A stretch of DNA of 57,255 nucleotides, taken from NCBI RefSeq assembly GCF_018919145.1, contig NZ_JAHLQJ010000026.1, positions 1 to 57,255 of the forward strand, in the 5' to 3' direction. The notes below the pieces were generated by a model. It saw nothing but the letters and a program-made list of their open reading frames with translations. It did not search any database and was not told the origin of the DNA. The first letter of the stretch is position 1. Each line of letters begins with the position of its first letter. The position numbers were made by a program, and so were the translations under genes. Positions 16,009 to 24,735 of the stretch are shown piece by piece. Origin of the DNA: Paenibacillus brevis. GTDB lineage: Bacteria; Bacillota; Bacilli; Paenibacillales; Paenibacillaceae.

Positions 16009-16192
16009 CAAAGGGAGAAATCCACTCACAAAGGCGACCGCTATATGACAGCTAAAGCAGTATCCTCGCATCCCTCGATCTGCATATACAAGCTCGTCAT
16101 CCGGCATAGGGCCACCGGACGATGCTGCTTTATAAACAATAAATATACACCACTGCACCAGACTCACAGTATCCTGCTTGCATGCACAAAGA

Positions 16193-16222
16193 GCCGTCCC
16201 GCTGACCAAGCTTCGGGACGGC
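16193..16222 (-). terminator. Hairpin downstream of galT, probable gal operon terminator
   Basis: GCCGTCCCG (16193-16201) pairs perfectly with CGGGACGGC (16214-16222) around a 12-nt loop. On the minus strand it is followed by UCUUUGU. It is about 300 bp past the galT stop. Confidence 0.5.
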
Positions 16223-16224
16223 CC

Positions 16225-16325
16225 CAACATTTGTTTGTTGCACATACGGCACTTGCTTCTCGCATTTGCACACACGCCAGTAATTTTATTGCATTTCGGC
16301 ACTTATTTTGCCCAGCAACTTATCT
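16225..16325 (-). repeat. Diverged relative of the 51-bp repeat found downstream of mnmA
   Basis: The minus strand reads AAAATAAGTGCCGAAATGCA then ATAAAATTACTGGCGTG, and about 50 nt later AAGTGCCGTATGTGC. The array at 54539 starts with AAATAAGTGTCAAAAGGCAT and TAAAATTGCTGGCGTG. Two or three degenerate units with a period of about 50 nt are visible. The rest of 15841-16521 contains only repeats and a hairpin; I see no gene. Confidence 0.6.
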
Positions 16326-16430
16326 GCTCACTCTGTTACTCATTGTCATTGATCACAAGAGTTTTCTACAACCTACGTTGTTGCTCATATGAGGGGTATG
16401 TCCTAAGCAGTTGATTTCTTCTTTGTGAGA

Positions 16431-16494
16431 ACTTAGTCCAATTCAAGAAATCCGCGAACAACAGTGATCGTAAGCACACTTCACACGTTGCCCC
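16431..16494 (-). repeat. Dispersed repeat family II, copy 2 (inverted)
   Basis: On the minus strand this reads GGCAACGTGTGAAGTGTGCT, TACGATCACTGTTGTTCGCG and GATTTCTTGAATTGGACTAAG. It is inverted relative to copy 1, so the two bracket about 420 bp between the alcohol dehydrogenase and galT. Confidence 0.8.
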
Positions 16495-16521
16495 CTAACT
16501 CGCCCTCCGATGTTTAGCTGT

Positions 16522-18102
16522 CTATGCTATTGCATGATAGCCTATAGCTCGGACGAAGCGTGTAAAGGCTTGCCGTCCTGCTGGATCTGTCTTGAATACG
16601 CCTGCATGCTCCAAGATCCGGGCAAACTTGCTGCCCACTTCTTGCCGGAGCAGCTCTTCTGCCTGCTCTGGAGGCACTGAGGTTCCATGCTGCCGAATAA
16701 GCTGCTGGATCCAATCCCCGTGCACGGCCAGAGGATGACCGGAGTTCGAGACCGCTGCTTGCAGAAGCTCCGTATTTCCTCCAAGAATCGCAGCAATATC
16801 AGCCAGCTCCTGCTTCAGCCGTCCAGGAAGAATGGCGAGCCCCATGACCTCAATTAAGCCGATGTTCTCTTTCTTGACATGGTGCATTTCCCGGTGAGGG
16901 TGGAAGATACCCTCCGGATGCTCCTCACTGGTGCGATTGTTGCGCAGTACGATATCCATCTCGTAGGCGCCATCTGCTCTGCGCCGAACAATTGGAGTCA
17001 CCGTATTATGCGGCACTCGTTCCCCATTCTCCTCGCTGAAAGCAAGCACTTCGGCCGCGGGATCACTATATGCCTTCCAGGATTCATACACTTGATCAGC
17101 CGCTTCCAGCAGTAGGGAAGGATCATGACCGGACAGACGCAGAACCGACATCGGCCATTTCACCAAGTTGGCGGTTACGCCCGGATAATCCGGATGCGAG
17201 AAGGATGCCTCGGAAGGAGCGAGCTGAAGCGGGAATGTATGTCTGCCCCCTTGGAAATGGTCGTGCGTCAGAATCGAGCCGCCCACAATCGGCAGATCGG
17301 CATTTGAGCCGATAAAATAATGCGGAAAAGCCTCCGTGAAACTAAGTAGCCGTTTAAACGTCTGCTTGGTCAGCTTCATGGGAACATGGTCATGATGGAA
17401 CACGATGCAATGCTCGTTGTAATACACATACGGCGAGTATTGGAATAACCACGGCTCATCGTTCAGTTCCAGCGGAATCACCCGCAAATTTTGTCTGGCC
17501 GGGTGGTTGATCCGTCCGGCATAGCCCACATTTTCCCGGCAGAGCTGGCATTTAGGATAGACCGGCGGCGGAAGAAGCTTCGCCATGGCGATTTCCTTCG
17601 GATTCTTCTCTGGCTTGGACAGATTGATCGTGATCTGCATGTCACCATACTCGGTCGGTTGATCCCAATAAATATTCTGGGCAACCCGATCCATCCGGAT
17701 GTAGTTGCTCGCAACGGACAATTTGTAGAAGTCATCCGTTGCGGCTTGAATGCCGCCTTCCGCCGCCTTGCTGCGGAATGACGCGATGCATTCCGATGGA
17801 CGGGCCATCAGCAGCCCCATAATCCGAGCGTCCAGCAAATCGCGGTAAGTATCTGTATTTTCCGGAATCAAGCCGACTTCAAGACCGTAATCAATCAGCA
17901 CGGCAAGCGGCTCCTGGGGACCTTGCAGCGATTCATGCTCCAGAGCTTCAAGATAAGCTTCGTCAAAGCCGAACAGTTCCAGAAGACGATTCCGTGAATA
18001 ATCAACATCCGTTTCTTCAATCATTGCCTGTTCCAGCGCGTAATGGACAAGACGTTCAATCGCCTTCCGGGCTTCAGACCTTCTCTGCTCTTCTGTACTC
18101 AC
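16522..18102 (-). CDS. galT: UDP-glucose-hexose-1-phosphate uridylyltransferase (Firmicutes type)
   Basis: About 526 aa, the long GalT class of Firmicutes and not the ~350-aa E. coli type. It exchanges UMP between UDP-glucose and galactose-1-phosphate in the Leloir pathway. Motifs include a CQLC pair, the histidine-rich IVFHHDHVPMKL and the active-site segment LTHDHFQGGRHTFPL. The start is GTG at 18102, 8 nt after AAGGAG. An in-frame GTG at 18111 would sit inside that Shine-Dalgarno. The galE stop codon TAA is embedded in the same TAAGGAG, so the two are tightly coupled. It is the last gene of galK-galE-galT. Confidence 0.93.
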   Translation of the reverse strand: MSTEEQRRSEARKAIERLVHYALEQAMIEETDVDYSRNRLLELFGFDEAYLEALEHESLQGPQEPLAVLIDYGLEVGLIPENTDTYRDLLDARIMGLLMARPSECIASFRSKAAEGGIQAATDDFYKLSVASNYIRMDRVAQNIYWDQPTEYGDMQITINLSKPEKNPKEIAMAKLLPPPVYPKCQLCRENVGYAGRINHPARQNLRVIPLELNDEPWLFQYSPYVYYNEHCIVFHHDHVPMKLTKQTFKRLLSFTEAFPHYFIGSNADLPIVGGSILTHDHFQGGRHTFPLQLAPSEASFSHPDYPGVTANLVKWPMSVLRLSGHDPSLLLEAADQVYESWKAYSDPAAEVLAFSEENGERVPHNTVTPIVRRRADGAYEMDIVLRNNRTSEEHPEGIFHPHREMHHVKKENIGLIEVMGLAILPGRLKQELADIAAILGGNTELLQAAVSNSGHPLAVHGDWIQQLIRQHGTSVPPEQAEELLRQEVGSKFARILEHAGVFKTDPAGRQAFTRFVRAIGYHAIA

Positions 18103-18114
18103 GCTTCTCACTCC

Positions 18115-19104
18115 TTACTTGTCACCATAGCCGTCTGGATGATGCAAATGCCATTCCCACGCACTGCGGATAATATCATCTAGCTTATTGCGGGAAGGCT
18201 GCCAGCCAAGCACTGTTCTCGCCTTATCCGAAGAGGCGATCAGCACAGCCGGATCTCCGCCTCTGCGAGGAGTCACTACAACCGGGAAATCACGGCCGGT
18301 GACTTCCTTGACCTTGGCAATAACCTCCTTGACGGAGAAGCCTTGGCCATTGCCCAGATTGAATACGTTGCTATCATGACCTTGAATCAGATATTCAACC
18401 GCACGCAGATGCGCATCCGCCAAATCTCCTACATGAATGTAATCCCGTACACAGGTGCCGTCCGGTGTATTGTAATCATCACCGAATACTTGAATCGATG
18501 GACGCTGTCCGAGTGCTGCTTGCAGAATCAGCGGGATCAAATGGCTTTCCGGCGTATGATCCTCTCCGATCTTCCCGCTCTCATGCGCTCCCGCCGCATT
18601 GAAATAGCGAAGCGCCACATATTTAATGCCAAGCACCTGATCGAACCAGGCCATCATTCGTTCCATCGTCAGCTTGGTTTCACCGTAGACATTGGTCGGA
18701 TTCGTAGCATCCGTCTCTTCGATAGGTACCTTTTCAGGTTCGCCATAGGTAGCTGCAGTCGAGGAAAATACGATTTTCCGTACGTCAGCCGCATGCATTG
18801 CTTCCAGCAGACACAGCGTCCCGTAAACATTATTGTCATAATACTTTACCGGATCTTTCATACTTTCACCGACCAGGGAATTCGCCGCAAAGTGAATGAC
18901 AGCTTCAATCTGATTCTCGGAAAATAGCTTTGCAAGCAGCTCTTTATCGCGCAAATCTCCTTCATACAGCTTCCCGCCAAGCAATGCCCCCCGATGACCG
19001 GTCTGCAGATTATCAATGACTACAACTTCCTTCCCTTGTGCCAACAGCTCCGCTACAGTATGTGAGCCGATATAACCGGCTCCGCCAGTGACCAGAATTG
19101 CCAT
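18115..19104 (-). CDS. galE: UDP-glucose 4-epimerase
   Basis: 329 aa, short-chain dehydrogenase fold. The NAD-binding motif is TGGAGYIGSHT at the N-terminus, with the catalytic S-Y-x3-K in SSTAATYGEP and YGETKLTME. It interconverts UDP-glucose and UDP-galactose. The sugar-binding region is RYFNAAGAHESGKIGEDHTPESHLIP. It sits 2 bp after galK and 3 bp (stop to upstream GTG) before galT, and has the normal family length. Confidence 0.96.
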   Translation of the reverse strand: MAILVTGGAGYIGSHTVAELLAQGKEVVVIDNLQTGHRGALLGGKLYEGDLRDKELLAKLFSENQIEAVIHFAANSLVGESMKDPVKYYDNNVYGTLCLLEAMHAADVRKIVFSSTAATYGEPEKVPIEETDATNPTNVYGETKLTMERMMAWFDQVLGIKYVALRYFNAAGAHESGKIGEDHTPESHLIPLILQAALGQRPSIQVFGDDYNTPDGTCVRDYIHVGDLADAHLRAVEYLIQGHDSNVFNLGNGQGFSVKEVIAKVKEVTGRDFPVVVTPRRGGDPAVLIASSDKARTVLGWQPSRNKLDDIIRSAWEWHLHHPDGYGDK

Positions 19105-19106
19105 AA

Positions 19107-20285
19107 TTAGTTCTCTCCCTTCATTTCATGGACTCCGTCGCCTACGCCGCATACATAGAAGTCACCTTCCAGGCCCGTGCGTTCCTTGTAAGCAGTTCCT
19201 ACTTCTTGAACAAAACGCTCTACCGAATCCTCATGAACCAGCGAGACCGTACAGCCGCCGAATCCGGCACCGGTCATCCGCGAGCCGAGCGTGCCCTCAA
19301 TCTTGCGTGCTTCTTCAACCATCACATCGAGCTCCAGACAGCTCACCTCGTACAGGTCGCGAAGAGAATCATGGGAAGCATTCATCAGGCCGCCGAAGGC
19401 TGCCAGGTCATTAGCTGCAAGCGCATCAACCGATTTCAGCACACGGGCATTCTCTTCAACCACATGAGTTGCACGCTTCAGCAGGACTTCACTGTTAAGC
19501 TTGCCCTTCAGTTCCCCGAACCGCTCCGGCGTCAACTGTGCCAGGAATTCGATCTCCGGCGCTTCTTCGCGGATCAAGCGGAGTGCTTCATCGCATTCGC
19601 TCCGGCGCTCGTTATACTTGGAGTCAACCAGACCTCTACGCTTGTTCGTATTGCCGATGACGAGCTTGTAAGCTCCTGTCTTGAACGGAACATGCTTATG
19701 CTCCAGCGTGTCGCACATCAGCAAGATGGCATGATCGATAGCCCCGTTCGCCACAGCGAATTGATCCATGATTCCGCTATTTACGCCGACATAGAGGTTC
19801 TCGGCCTTTTGGGACAGAACAGCGATCTCAACCTTATCGGCAGGCTTGCCTTCCATAGAAAGCAGTGCAAAGGCTGTAACTACTTCAATCGAAGCGGAGG
19901 AGGACAACCCGGCTCCGTTAGGAATCTCACCGTGATAGAACAGATCATAGCCGCTCGATAGGATTGTCCCTCTTTTCGCCAGCTCCACAATGACTCCGAC
20001 CGGATAATCCACCCACTCATCACTTTTCTCCTTGCCCAACTCTTCAACCGGAATTTCAGCAGTATAAGGGAGGTTGGTCGAGGCAAAGGAAACCTTGCCG
20101 TCTTCTCTTTTGCGGACAGCCAGCGTTGTTCCGAATTCCAGTGCAGCCGGAAGCACGTATCCGCCATTATAGTCAATGTGCTCGCCAATCAAATTCACAC
20201 GTCCGGGAGCGTTAAATACGCGAACAGCCTCCGCATTTCCTCCACATTTCGATATAAACAATTGTTCCATTTCCTTCTTCTTCAT
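19107..20285 (-). CDS. galK: Galactokinase
   Basis: 392 aa, GHMP kinase family, phosphorylates galactose at C1 with ATP. The galactokinase signature is GRVNLIGEHIDYNGGYVLPAA (~28-48), the GHMP ATP motif is PNGAGLSSSASIEV (~123-136), and the C-terminal GHMP motif is RMTGAGFGGCTVSLV. It is the first gene of galKET and divergent from an AraC-type regulator with which it shares the promoter region. The start is ATG 20285; a second in-frame ATG five codons later has poorer ribosome-binding spacing. Confidence 0.96.
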   Translation of the reverse strand: MKKKEMEQLFISKCGGNAEAVRVFNAPGRVNLIGEHIDYNGGYVLPAALEFGTTLAVRKREDGKVSFASTNLPYTAEIPVEELGKEKSDEWVDYPVGVIVELAKRGTILSSGYDLFYHGEIPNGAGLSSSASIEVVTAFALLSMEGKPADKVEIAVLSQKAENLYVGVNSGIMDQFAVANGAIDHAILLMCDTLEHKHVPFKTGAYKLVIGNTNKRRGLVDSKYNERRSECDEALRLIREEAPEIEFLAQLTPERFGELKGKLNSEVLLKRATHVVEENARVLKSVDALAANDLAAFGGLMNASHDSLRDLYEVSCLELDVMVEEARKIEGTLGSRMTGAGFGGCTVSLVHEDSVERFVQEVGTAYKERTGLEGDFYVCGVGDGVHEMKGEN

Positions 20286-20328
20286 TCTTTACACCCCATC
20301 TTCATGGAATCTTGAATTTCTTGTCTTC

Positions 20329-20377
20329 AGTATAAGAAAAAGCGTTCTCTTTGATAATGCAACTATGCGTGTATAAT
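20329..20377. promoter_or_regulatory. Divergent promoters of galKET and the AraC gene
   Basis: Minus: TTATCA (20352-20357), 17 nt, TATACT (20329-20334) for galK. Plus: TTTGAT (20350-20355), 16 nt, TATAAT (20372-20377) for the regulator. The two -35 regions overlap, so transcription in one direction could interfere with the other. Short direct repeats of ATGC around 20358-20369 could be part of an operator. Confidence 0.6.
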
Positions 20378-20414
20378 ATAGATATATGTGACTTCGAGAA
20401 ATGGAGGATTTCAT

Positions 20415-21272
20415 GTGATTCAAGAAACCTACAGCGCTGCGGCCAATCCCGAAATCAGCGAGACCAGCGAATTGCATGTGCTTTTTGCCGGCGAAAGCCA
20501 GACTGTAAACAACCATCGCCTGGGCCCAAAGGTTTACGATTACTACTTGCTTCATTATGTAGAAGAAGGACAGGGCTCCTTCCAGACCGAGTATGCCCAG
20601 TATGATCTTCAGGCAGGCGACTGCTTTCTCATTCTTCCAGAGCAATTGGTCAGCTATGCCTCTGATCCGGAGAATCCCTGGCGCTACCGCTGGATTGCCT
20701 TTGCAGGTGTACAGGCCAACCTCCTGATTGAGCGCGCAGGGTTCACCCCGCGCACAGCGGTATGCAGTCCAGGCACCGAGAGCGGCATTCCCTCTCTACT
20801 GGAGCAGGTCCTGCAAACCTTCCGCAGCAAAAAATCAAACTCCGATCTGGCCTCGCTGGGCTGTCTCTATCTCGTCATGGCGGAGGCAGAGCAGTCTCTC
20901 GTTCAAGCTGGGGCGCTTCCCGCTGGTGAATCCGGCGTACAGCGAATCGTAAAACAAATGATCCAATACATGGCAAGCCAATATGCACATCCCATGTCGA
21001 TTGAACAGATGTGCTCCAGTCTTGGCTATAACCGGGCGTACTTGTCCCGAATCTTCAAGAAAGAGACCGGCTTCACGCCGGTTACGTATCTGCTCAAGCT
21101 GCGAATCGACAAGTCCCGGCAGCTGCTGCGCGAACGGCCTGAATTATCCATCGAGCAAATATCTTCTTCGGTCGGCCTGGCAGATGCCTTGTATTTCTCC
21201 AGACAGTTCCGCAGGTTCCACGGTCAATCGCCGAGTGAATATAGACGGGATGCCGCCCATGGCAACAGGTGA
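20415..21272 (+). CDS. AraC-family transcriptional regulator, probably of gal
   Basis: About 285 aa. The N-terminal cupin-like sensor domain (LGPKVYDYYLLHYVEEGQGSF, about residues 35-55) is followed by a C-terminal pair of helix-turn-helix motifs (about 185-282) with MSIEQMCSSLGYNRAYLSRIFKK and ISSSVGLADALYFSRQFRR. The start is GTG 20415, 7 nt after GGAGG; nine further codons upstream are open but the Shine-Dalgarno would then be internal. Position and divergent promoters suggest it controls galKET, and the sensor family usually binds a sugar. That target is an inference from context. Confidence 0.9.
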   Translation: MIQETYSAAANPEISETSELHVLFAGESQTVNNHRLGPKVYDYYLLHYVEEGQGSFQTEYAQYDLQAGDCFLILPEQLVSYASDPENPWRYRWIAFAGVQANLLIERAGFTPRTAVCSPGTESGIPSLLEQVLQTFRSKKSNSDLASLGCLYLVMAEAEQSLVQAGALPAGESGVQRIVKQMIQYMASQYAHPMSIEQMCSSLGYNRAYLSRIFKKETGFTPVTYLLKLRIDKSRQLLRERPELSIEQISSSVGLADALYFSRQFRRFHGQSPSEYRRDAAHGNR

Positions 21273-21296
21273 GAATACGCCCTGACCTGATATAGT

Positions 21297-22067
21297 TCAC
21301 AGAACAACTGTTTTCAGGGCATCCATGACCGCCCCGATCGGATCCGTGATCAGCAGATCGGCTCTGCTGTCATAAGGCGTTGAGCCGGCATTCAACAATA
21401 CCGTGCGGCCGCCTTGATAATATGTCACCAGATGGGCCGCCGGCTGTACCGTCAATGAAGTTCCCCCGATTAGCAGCAGATCTGCTTCAGCAATTGCACG
21501 AATGGAGCGCTCAATGGTATCATCATTCAAGTTTTCACCATACAGCACTACATCGGGCTTGATCACACCATGACAAGTTGTACAGAGCGGAACCGGTGCC
21601 GTACTCTGCATAACTTGATCCAGAGTGCAGAATTCACGGCAGCTCATGCAATAGTTGCGATGAATCGAGCCATGTAGCTCCAGCACATTTTGGCTTCCTG
21701 CCATTTGGTGCAAGCCGTCGATGTTTTGCGTAACGATTGCTTGAAGCCGCCCCGCCTTCTCCAGTGCCGCCAGCAGCTGATGAGCCGGATTCGGCCTGGC
21801 TTCCGGATGAATCATCTTGGTCCTGTAAAAGTCGTAGAATACTTCCGGATGCCGGTTGAAAAAGGGACGACTCAAAATTTCTTCAGGGGAATAGGACAGC
21901 TTGTTCTCCTGATGATAGATTCCGGCTGCCGATCGAAAGTCAGGAATTCCGCTCTCTGTAGAAATGCCTGCCCCGCCAAAGAATACGATTCGATTACTCT
22001 CAAGTATCCATTCTCCCAATTTTTCTATTTCTGGCTTGCACTTAAAGTCATGTTCAAGGTTATTCAC
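21297..22067 (-). CDS. NAD-dependent protein deacylase (sirtuin)
   Basis: 256 aa, Sir2 family, removes acyl groups from lysines using NAD. The NAD motif is GAGISTESGIPDFRSA (~33-48), the second motif TQNIDGLHQMAG and the catalytic His ELHGSIHRNYC. The zinc site is formed by CMSCREFC and CTTCHGVIKPDVV, so all four cysteines are present. The nucleotide motif GGTSLTVQPA also fits. The start is GTG 22067, 9 nt after AGGAGG. It overlaps the HAD gene stop by 8 bp, indicating coupled translation, and is convergent with the AraC gene 24 bp away. Confidence 0.93.
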   Translation of the reverse strand: MNNLEHDFKCKPEIEKLGEWILESNRIVFFGGAGISTESGIPDFRSAAGIYHQENKLSYSPEEILSRPFFNRHPEVFYDFYRTKMIHPEARPNPAHQLLAALEKAGRLQAIVTQNIDGLHQMAGSQNVLELHGSIHRNYCMSCREFCTLDQVMQSTAPVPLCTTCHGVIKPDVVLYGENLNDDTIERSIRAIAEADLLLIGGTSLTVQPAAHLVTYYQGGRTVLLNAGSTPYDSRADLLITDPIGAVMDALKTVVL

Positions 22068-22869
22068 GCTGTTTGTCCTCCTTCAGGGTCGTAGAATCCG
22101 CATTAGCAATCGGCTCCAGGACGGTATAATCCGGAATAATCCAATCTGCATCCACTAAATAATCCGTCGCATCGGGCTCTGAGGCAATGCCGATTGTGCC
22201 GTAGAGTCCTGCAAGCTTGCCCATCATCATATCGGCATTACTGTCTCCGATCATCAGGCAATCCTCCGCCCGGATTCCAAGCTCGCCCATTGCTACCTCC
22301 GCCATTTCGGGATCTGGCTTGCCATTGACCACCCGGTCCCTGCCCACAATACTCCCAAAATACTTGCGGATCCCTAGCCAGTCCATATGCTTCACTGCCT
22401 CTTTCGTTGTATCTGAAGTGACGACGCCTAACCGGATTCCGGCAGCCTCACAACGAGACAAGAAGCTATGGAGCCCCTGAATCGGAACCGCATTCTGCTT
22501 CTCCTCCAGCTTTTGCATGGCTACGGTATTGAAGGAGCGGATCTGCAGGAGCGCCTCATTCCAGGGAACACCTGCTGCATACAGCTGCCAGGCCAGTATT
22601 GCGGTTACCTCTTCTTCTGTGCCCATCGCTAGAGGGCCGGTCTTGTCATAGCCTTTCATCTGCCCGTCTGTATCCAGCATCAGCCCCAGCAGGCTCCCTA
22701 CAGGAACCGTCGCTGCCGCTCCCATCACCGTTAGCTGGCCGTCCACCAGCCGGGTTAGCGTAAGCGCCCAATCACTCCATAGCGCCATAAAATCAAGCAA
22801 GGTTCCGTCCTTGTCCAATAGGATGCCGCGGCATGGGAAGATGCTGTCTTCTGTTCGTATTGCCGGCAC
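22060..22869 (-). CDS. HAD-family hydrolase (phosphatase)
   Basis: 269 aa, haloacid-dehalogenase fold of the phosphoglycolate-phosphatase-like class. Motif I is LLDKDGTLLDF with the nucleophilic Asp near residue 19. Motif II is GVVTSDTTKEA. Motifs III/IV are VVNGKPDPEMAEVAM and CLMIGDSNADMMMGKLAG. The helical cap is between motifs I and II. Substrate unknown. It is translationally coupled to the sirtuin gene downstream, so the two are one operon, but no functional link is evident from sequence. Confidence 0.9.
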   Translation of the reverse strand: MPAIRTEDSIFPCRGILLDKDGTLLDFMALWSDWALTLTRLVDGQLTVMGAAATVPVGSLLGLMLDTDGQMKGYDKTGPLAMGTEEEVTAILAWQLYAAGVPWNEALLQIRSFNTVAMQKLEEKQNAVPIQGLHSFLSRCEAAGIRLGVVTSDTTKEAVKHMDWLGIRKYFGSIVGRDRVVNGKPDPEMAEVAMGELGIRAEDCLMIGDSNADMMMGKLAGLYGTIGIASEPDATDYLVDADWIIPDYTVLEPIANADSTTLKEDKQRE

Positions 22870-22975
22870 GAAGCCACCTCCTGATTACTACTCTCTTCTT
22901 ATTCTAACCCCGCCTCTCTTCCTGCACCAAATCAAAATTCATCACGATTCATGAGTTGGTCACATTTCAGCGCAC

Positions 22976-23007
22976 TGATAGCGCTTTCTCTGGTGATTTT
23001 TATCACA
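22976..23007 (+). promoter_or_regulatory. cre-like and CRP/FNR-like sites ahead of the acyltransferase gene
   Basis: TGATAGCGCTTTCT (22976-22989) matches the CcpA consensus TGWAANCGNTNWCA at 12 of 14 positions. GGTGA-TTTTTA-TCACA (22992-23007) is one base from the TGTGA-N6-TCACA dyad. Both are imperfect and found by eye, so either could be chance. Confidence 0.3.
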
Positions 23008-23118
23008 AAGTTAAAGGGGCAAATCCAGTATCTTAGAGCCAGAAGCATTTATTCAAATTTTAAATATCCATTTTTCAAATCAAACTTATTGGATGTGCAG
23101 AAAGGAGTTAACGTCAAT

Positions 23119-24168
23119 ATGTCAGCACCTACATGGGAACAGCGGGGAGAGACGTTTTTCCTGAATCTGCGCTTTCTGCTCATACTCTGCGTGTTTGTCA
23201 GTAATGCCATTGAGCCGCTAATCTCACGCATGATCGGGATGAATTCGCTCTATATGTGGATTTTCACATTCCATATGCCCCTATTCGTATTTGTAACGGG
23301 GTATTTCGCCAAGACCAGCTTGACCGGAAGCGTTGGACGCAAGGTTCTAGTGCAGATTGGATTGCAATATGTTATTTTCCAGACGCTGTACTCCATCCTG
23401 GATATTACCGTATTTCAGGTCAACCATATTCATCATTCCTTCTTCGCTCCTTACTTGCTGCTTTGGTTCCTTGCCAGTCACCTGTGCTGGCGCCTGATCC
23501 TCCTTCTTCTGCAAAAGCTGTCGCCGTTCCGGCAGATTGCCGCCGCTCTCATTCTCGGCATTCTAATCGGATATTTGCCGCTTGACGGTACCTGGTTGAG
23601 CGTATCGCGAACCTTTGTGTTTCTGCCCTTTTTCATCGCAGGCTACCACTTCTCATTTGCCTGGATCGGACAGCTGTTGACCAAGAAATTCCGAGTGGTC
23701 GGAATTCTGCTATCAATTATCTTGTTCTTTACACTTGTGATCGTCGGAAATGAATTTGCACCGGGTTGGCTGTACGGCAGCATGACCTATATGCAGCTGG
23801 ACACAGCATACTGGTACGCAGGCCTGATCCGATTCGCCCTTTATTTCCTGCAGTTGTTCGCAGGAGCGTGCTTCCTGGCCTTTGTTCCACAGCAAGCCTC
23901 AAGGCTGACTGATTACGGACGCCGCACTCTTTATGTGTTCCTGCTGCATGGTCTGCTCATCCGCTGGGCCGCCGCCTCGCCGTTATATGATTATATTGAT
24001 AGCTATGCCGGTGCTTTTACAATCATTGCCTCAGCCGTATTGCTCACGATCCTTCTCAGCCAGCCAACGGTCAAGAAATGGACCTCGGCGGCAATTGAGC
24101 CTCCGGTAGAGTGGGCGCTGCACCTGGAACGCAGAGCTCTTGGAAATTCCGGAGCTGTCAGCAAGTAA
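23119..24168 (+). CDS. Membrane acyltransferase (acyltransferase family 3)
   Basis: About 349 aa with roughly ten predicted membrane helices. The start of the fold carries ETFFLNLRFLLILCVFVSNAIEPL, followed by WIFTFHMPLFVFVTGYFAK, which holds the conserved HMP(L/F)F motif of the acyltransferase-3 family. Near the end, TLYVFLLHGLL is typical too. Members O-acetylate cell-surface polysaccharides or similar acceptors. I chose ATG 23119 (AAAGGAG 11 nt upstream); a longer frame from 22951 would add 56 residues without the family pattern. It is monocistronic, with a terminator at 24183. Confidence 0.85.
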   Translation: MSAPTWEQRGETFFLNLRFLLILCVFVSNAIEPLISRMIGMNSLYMWIFTFHMPLFVFVTGYFAKTSLTGSVGRKVLVQIGLQYVIFQTLYSILDITVFQVNHIHHSFFAPYLLLWFLASHLCWRLILLLLQKLSPFRQIAAALILGILIGYLPLDGTWLSVSRTFVFLPFFIAGYHFSFAWIGQLLTKKFRVVGILLSIILFFTLVIVGNEFAPGWLYGSMTYMQLDTAYWYAGLIRFALYFLQLFAGACFLAFVPQQASRLTDYGRRTLYVFLLHGLLIRWAAASPLYDYIDSYAGAFTIIASAVLLTILLSQPTVKKWTSAAIEPPVEWALHLERRALGNSGAVSK

Positions 24169-24182
24169 ATTCAGCCAAGGCG

Positions 24183-24211
24183 GCCCTTTCAGAAGGGCTT
24201 CTTTTTTTATT
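24183..24211 (+). terminator. Terminator of the acyltransferase gene
   Basis: GCCCTT (24183-24188) pairs with AAGGGC (24193-24198) over a four-base loop, then TTCTTTTTTTATTTT. Confidence 0.85.
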
Positions 24212-24226
24212 TTCGGCACATTTCGA

Positions 24227-24251
24227 GTTTCATCTTGCTAGCATGTGGTAA
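24227..24251 (+). promoter_or_regulatory. Sigma-B-like promoter of the KGG-repeat gene
   Basis: GTTTCA (24227-24232), a 13-nt spacer and TGGTAA (24246-24251), compared with GTTTAA and GGGTAT. Spacing is right, the -10 is weak. The same arrangement is seen ahead of ctc in this window. Confidence 0.35.
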
Positions 24252-24296
24252 ATAACACCATACCCTACCAAAAAATCAATCCAAGGAGTGATCTGC

Positions 24297-24554
24297 ATGG
24301 CACGGGAAAATGGCAAGATGAGCCGGGAAGAAGCCGGACGTCTCGGAGGAAAGGCCACCTCCAAAAACCACGGTAAAGAATTCTACCAGGAGATTGGGCA
24401 AAAAGGCGGGAAAGCTACCTCCAGCAAGCACAGCAAGGAATTTTATCAGGAGATCGGCCAAAAAGGCGGGGAAGCTACCTCCGAGAAATACGATAAGGAC
24501 TTCTACCGCAGCATCGGCCGCAAAGGCGGGCGGGCACGCGGCAGCAATTCATAA
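24297..24554 (+). CDS. KGG-repeat stress protein (GsiB-like)
   Basis: 85 aa, very hydrophilic and glycine/lysine-rich. It has four KGG-type repeats (RLGGKATSKNHGKEF, QKGGKATSSKHSKEF, QKGGEATSEKYDKDF, RKGGRARGSNS), with a period of about 20 residues visible at the DNA level. Proteins of this type (Bacillus GsiB, plant LEA-like, fungal con-10) accumulate in desiccation or general stress. Start ATG 24297 with AAGGAG 7 nt upstream. It is monocistronic between two terminators, under a weak sigma-B-like promoter. Confidence 0.9.
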   Translation: MARENGKMSREEAGRLGGKATSKNHGKEFYQEIGQKGGKATSSKHSKEFYQEIGQKGGEATSEKYDKDFYRSIGRKGGRARGSNS

Positions 24555-24596
24555 TATGCAGACGGATCCTGCCAGGCGCGGATTTCCGTATAACAG

Positions 24597-24628
24597 CTCC
24601 GGTACAACGTACCGGAGTTTCTTTATTC
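24597..24628 (+). terminator. Terminator of the KGG-repeat gene
   Basis: CTCCGGTAC and GTACCGGAG form a perfect 9-bp stem with an AAC loop, followed by TTTCTTTATT. Confidence 0.9.
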
Positions 24629-24735
24629 TGTTGCTAGAAAAACAGGAATACATATGATAGACTTTATAAAAAGCTTTAGCGGTGTAAAGTTACAAAATTC
24701 ACCAAGAGCAAAATAGATATGGAGGGATCTTTACT

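Noticed and set aside
15841..16302. 154-codon extension of the alcohol dehydrogenase
   Set aside because: It covers a family II repeat and the galT-side hairpin, and a strong AGGAGGG supports TTG 15840.
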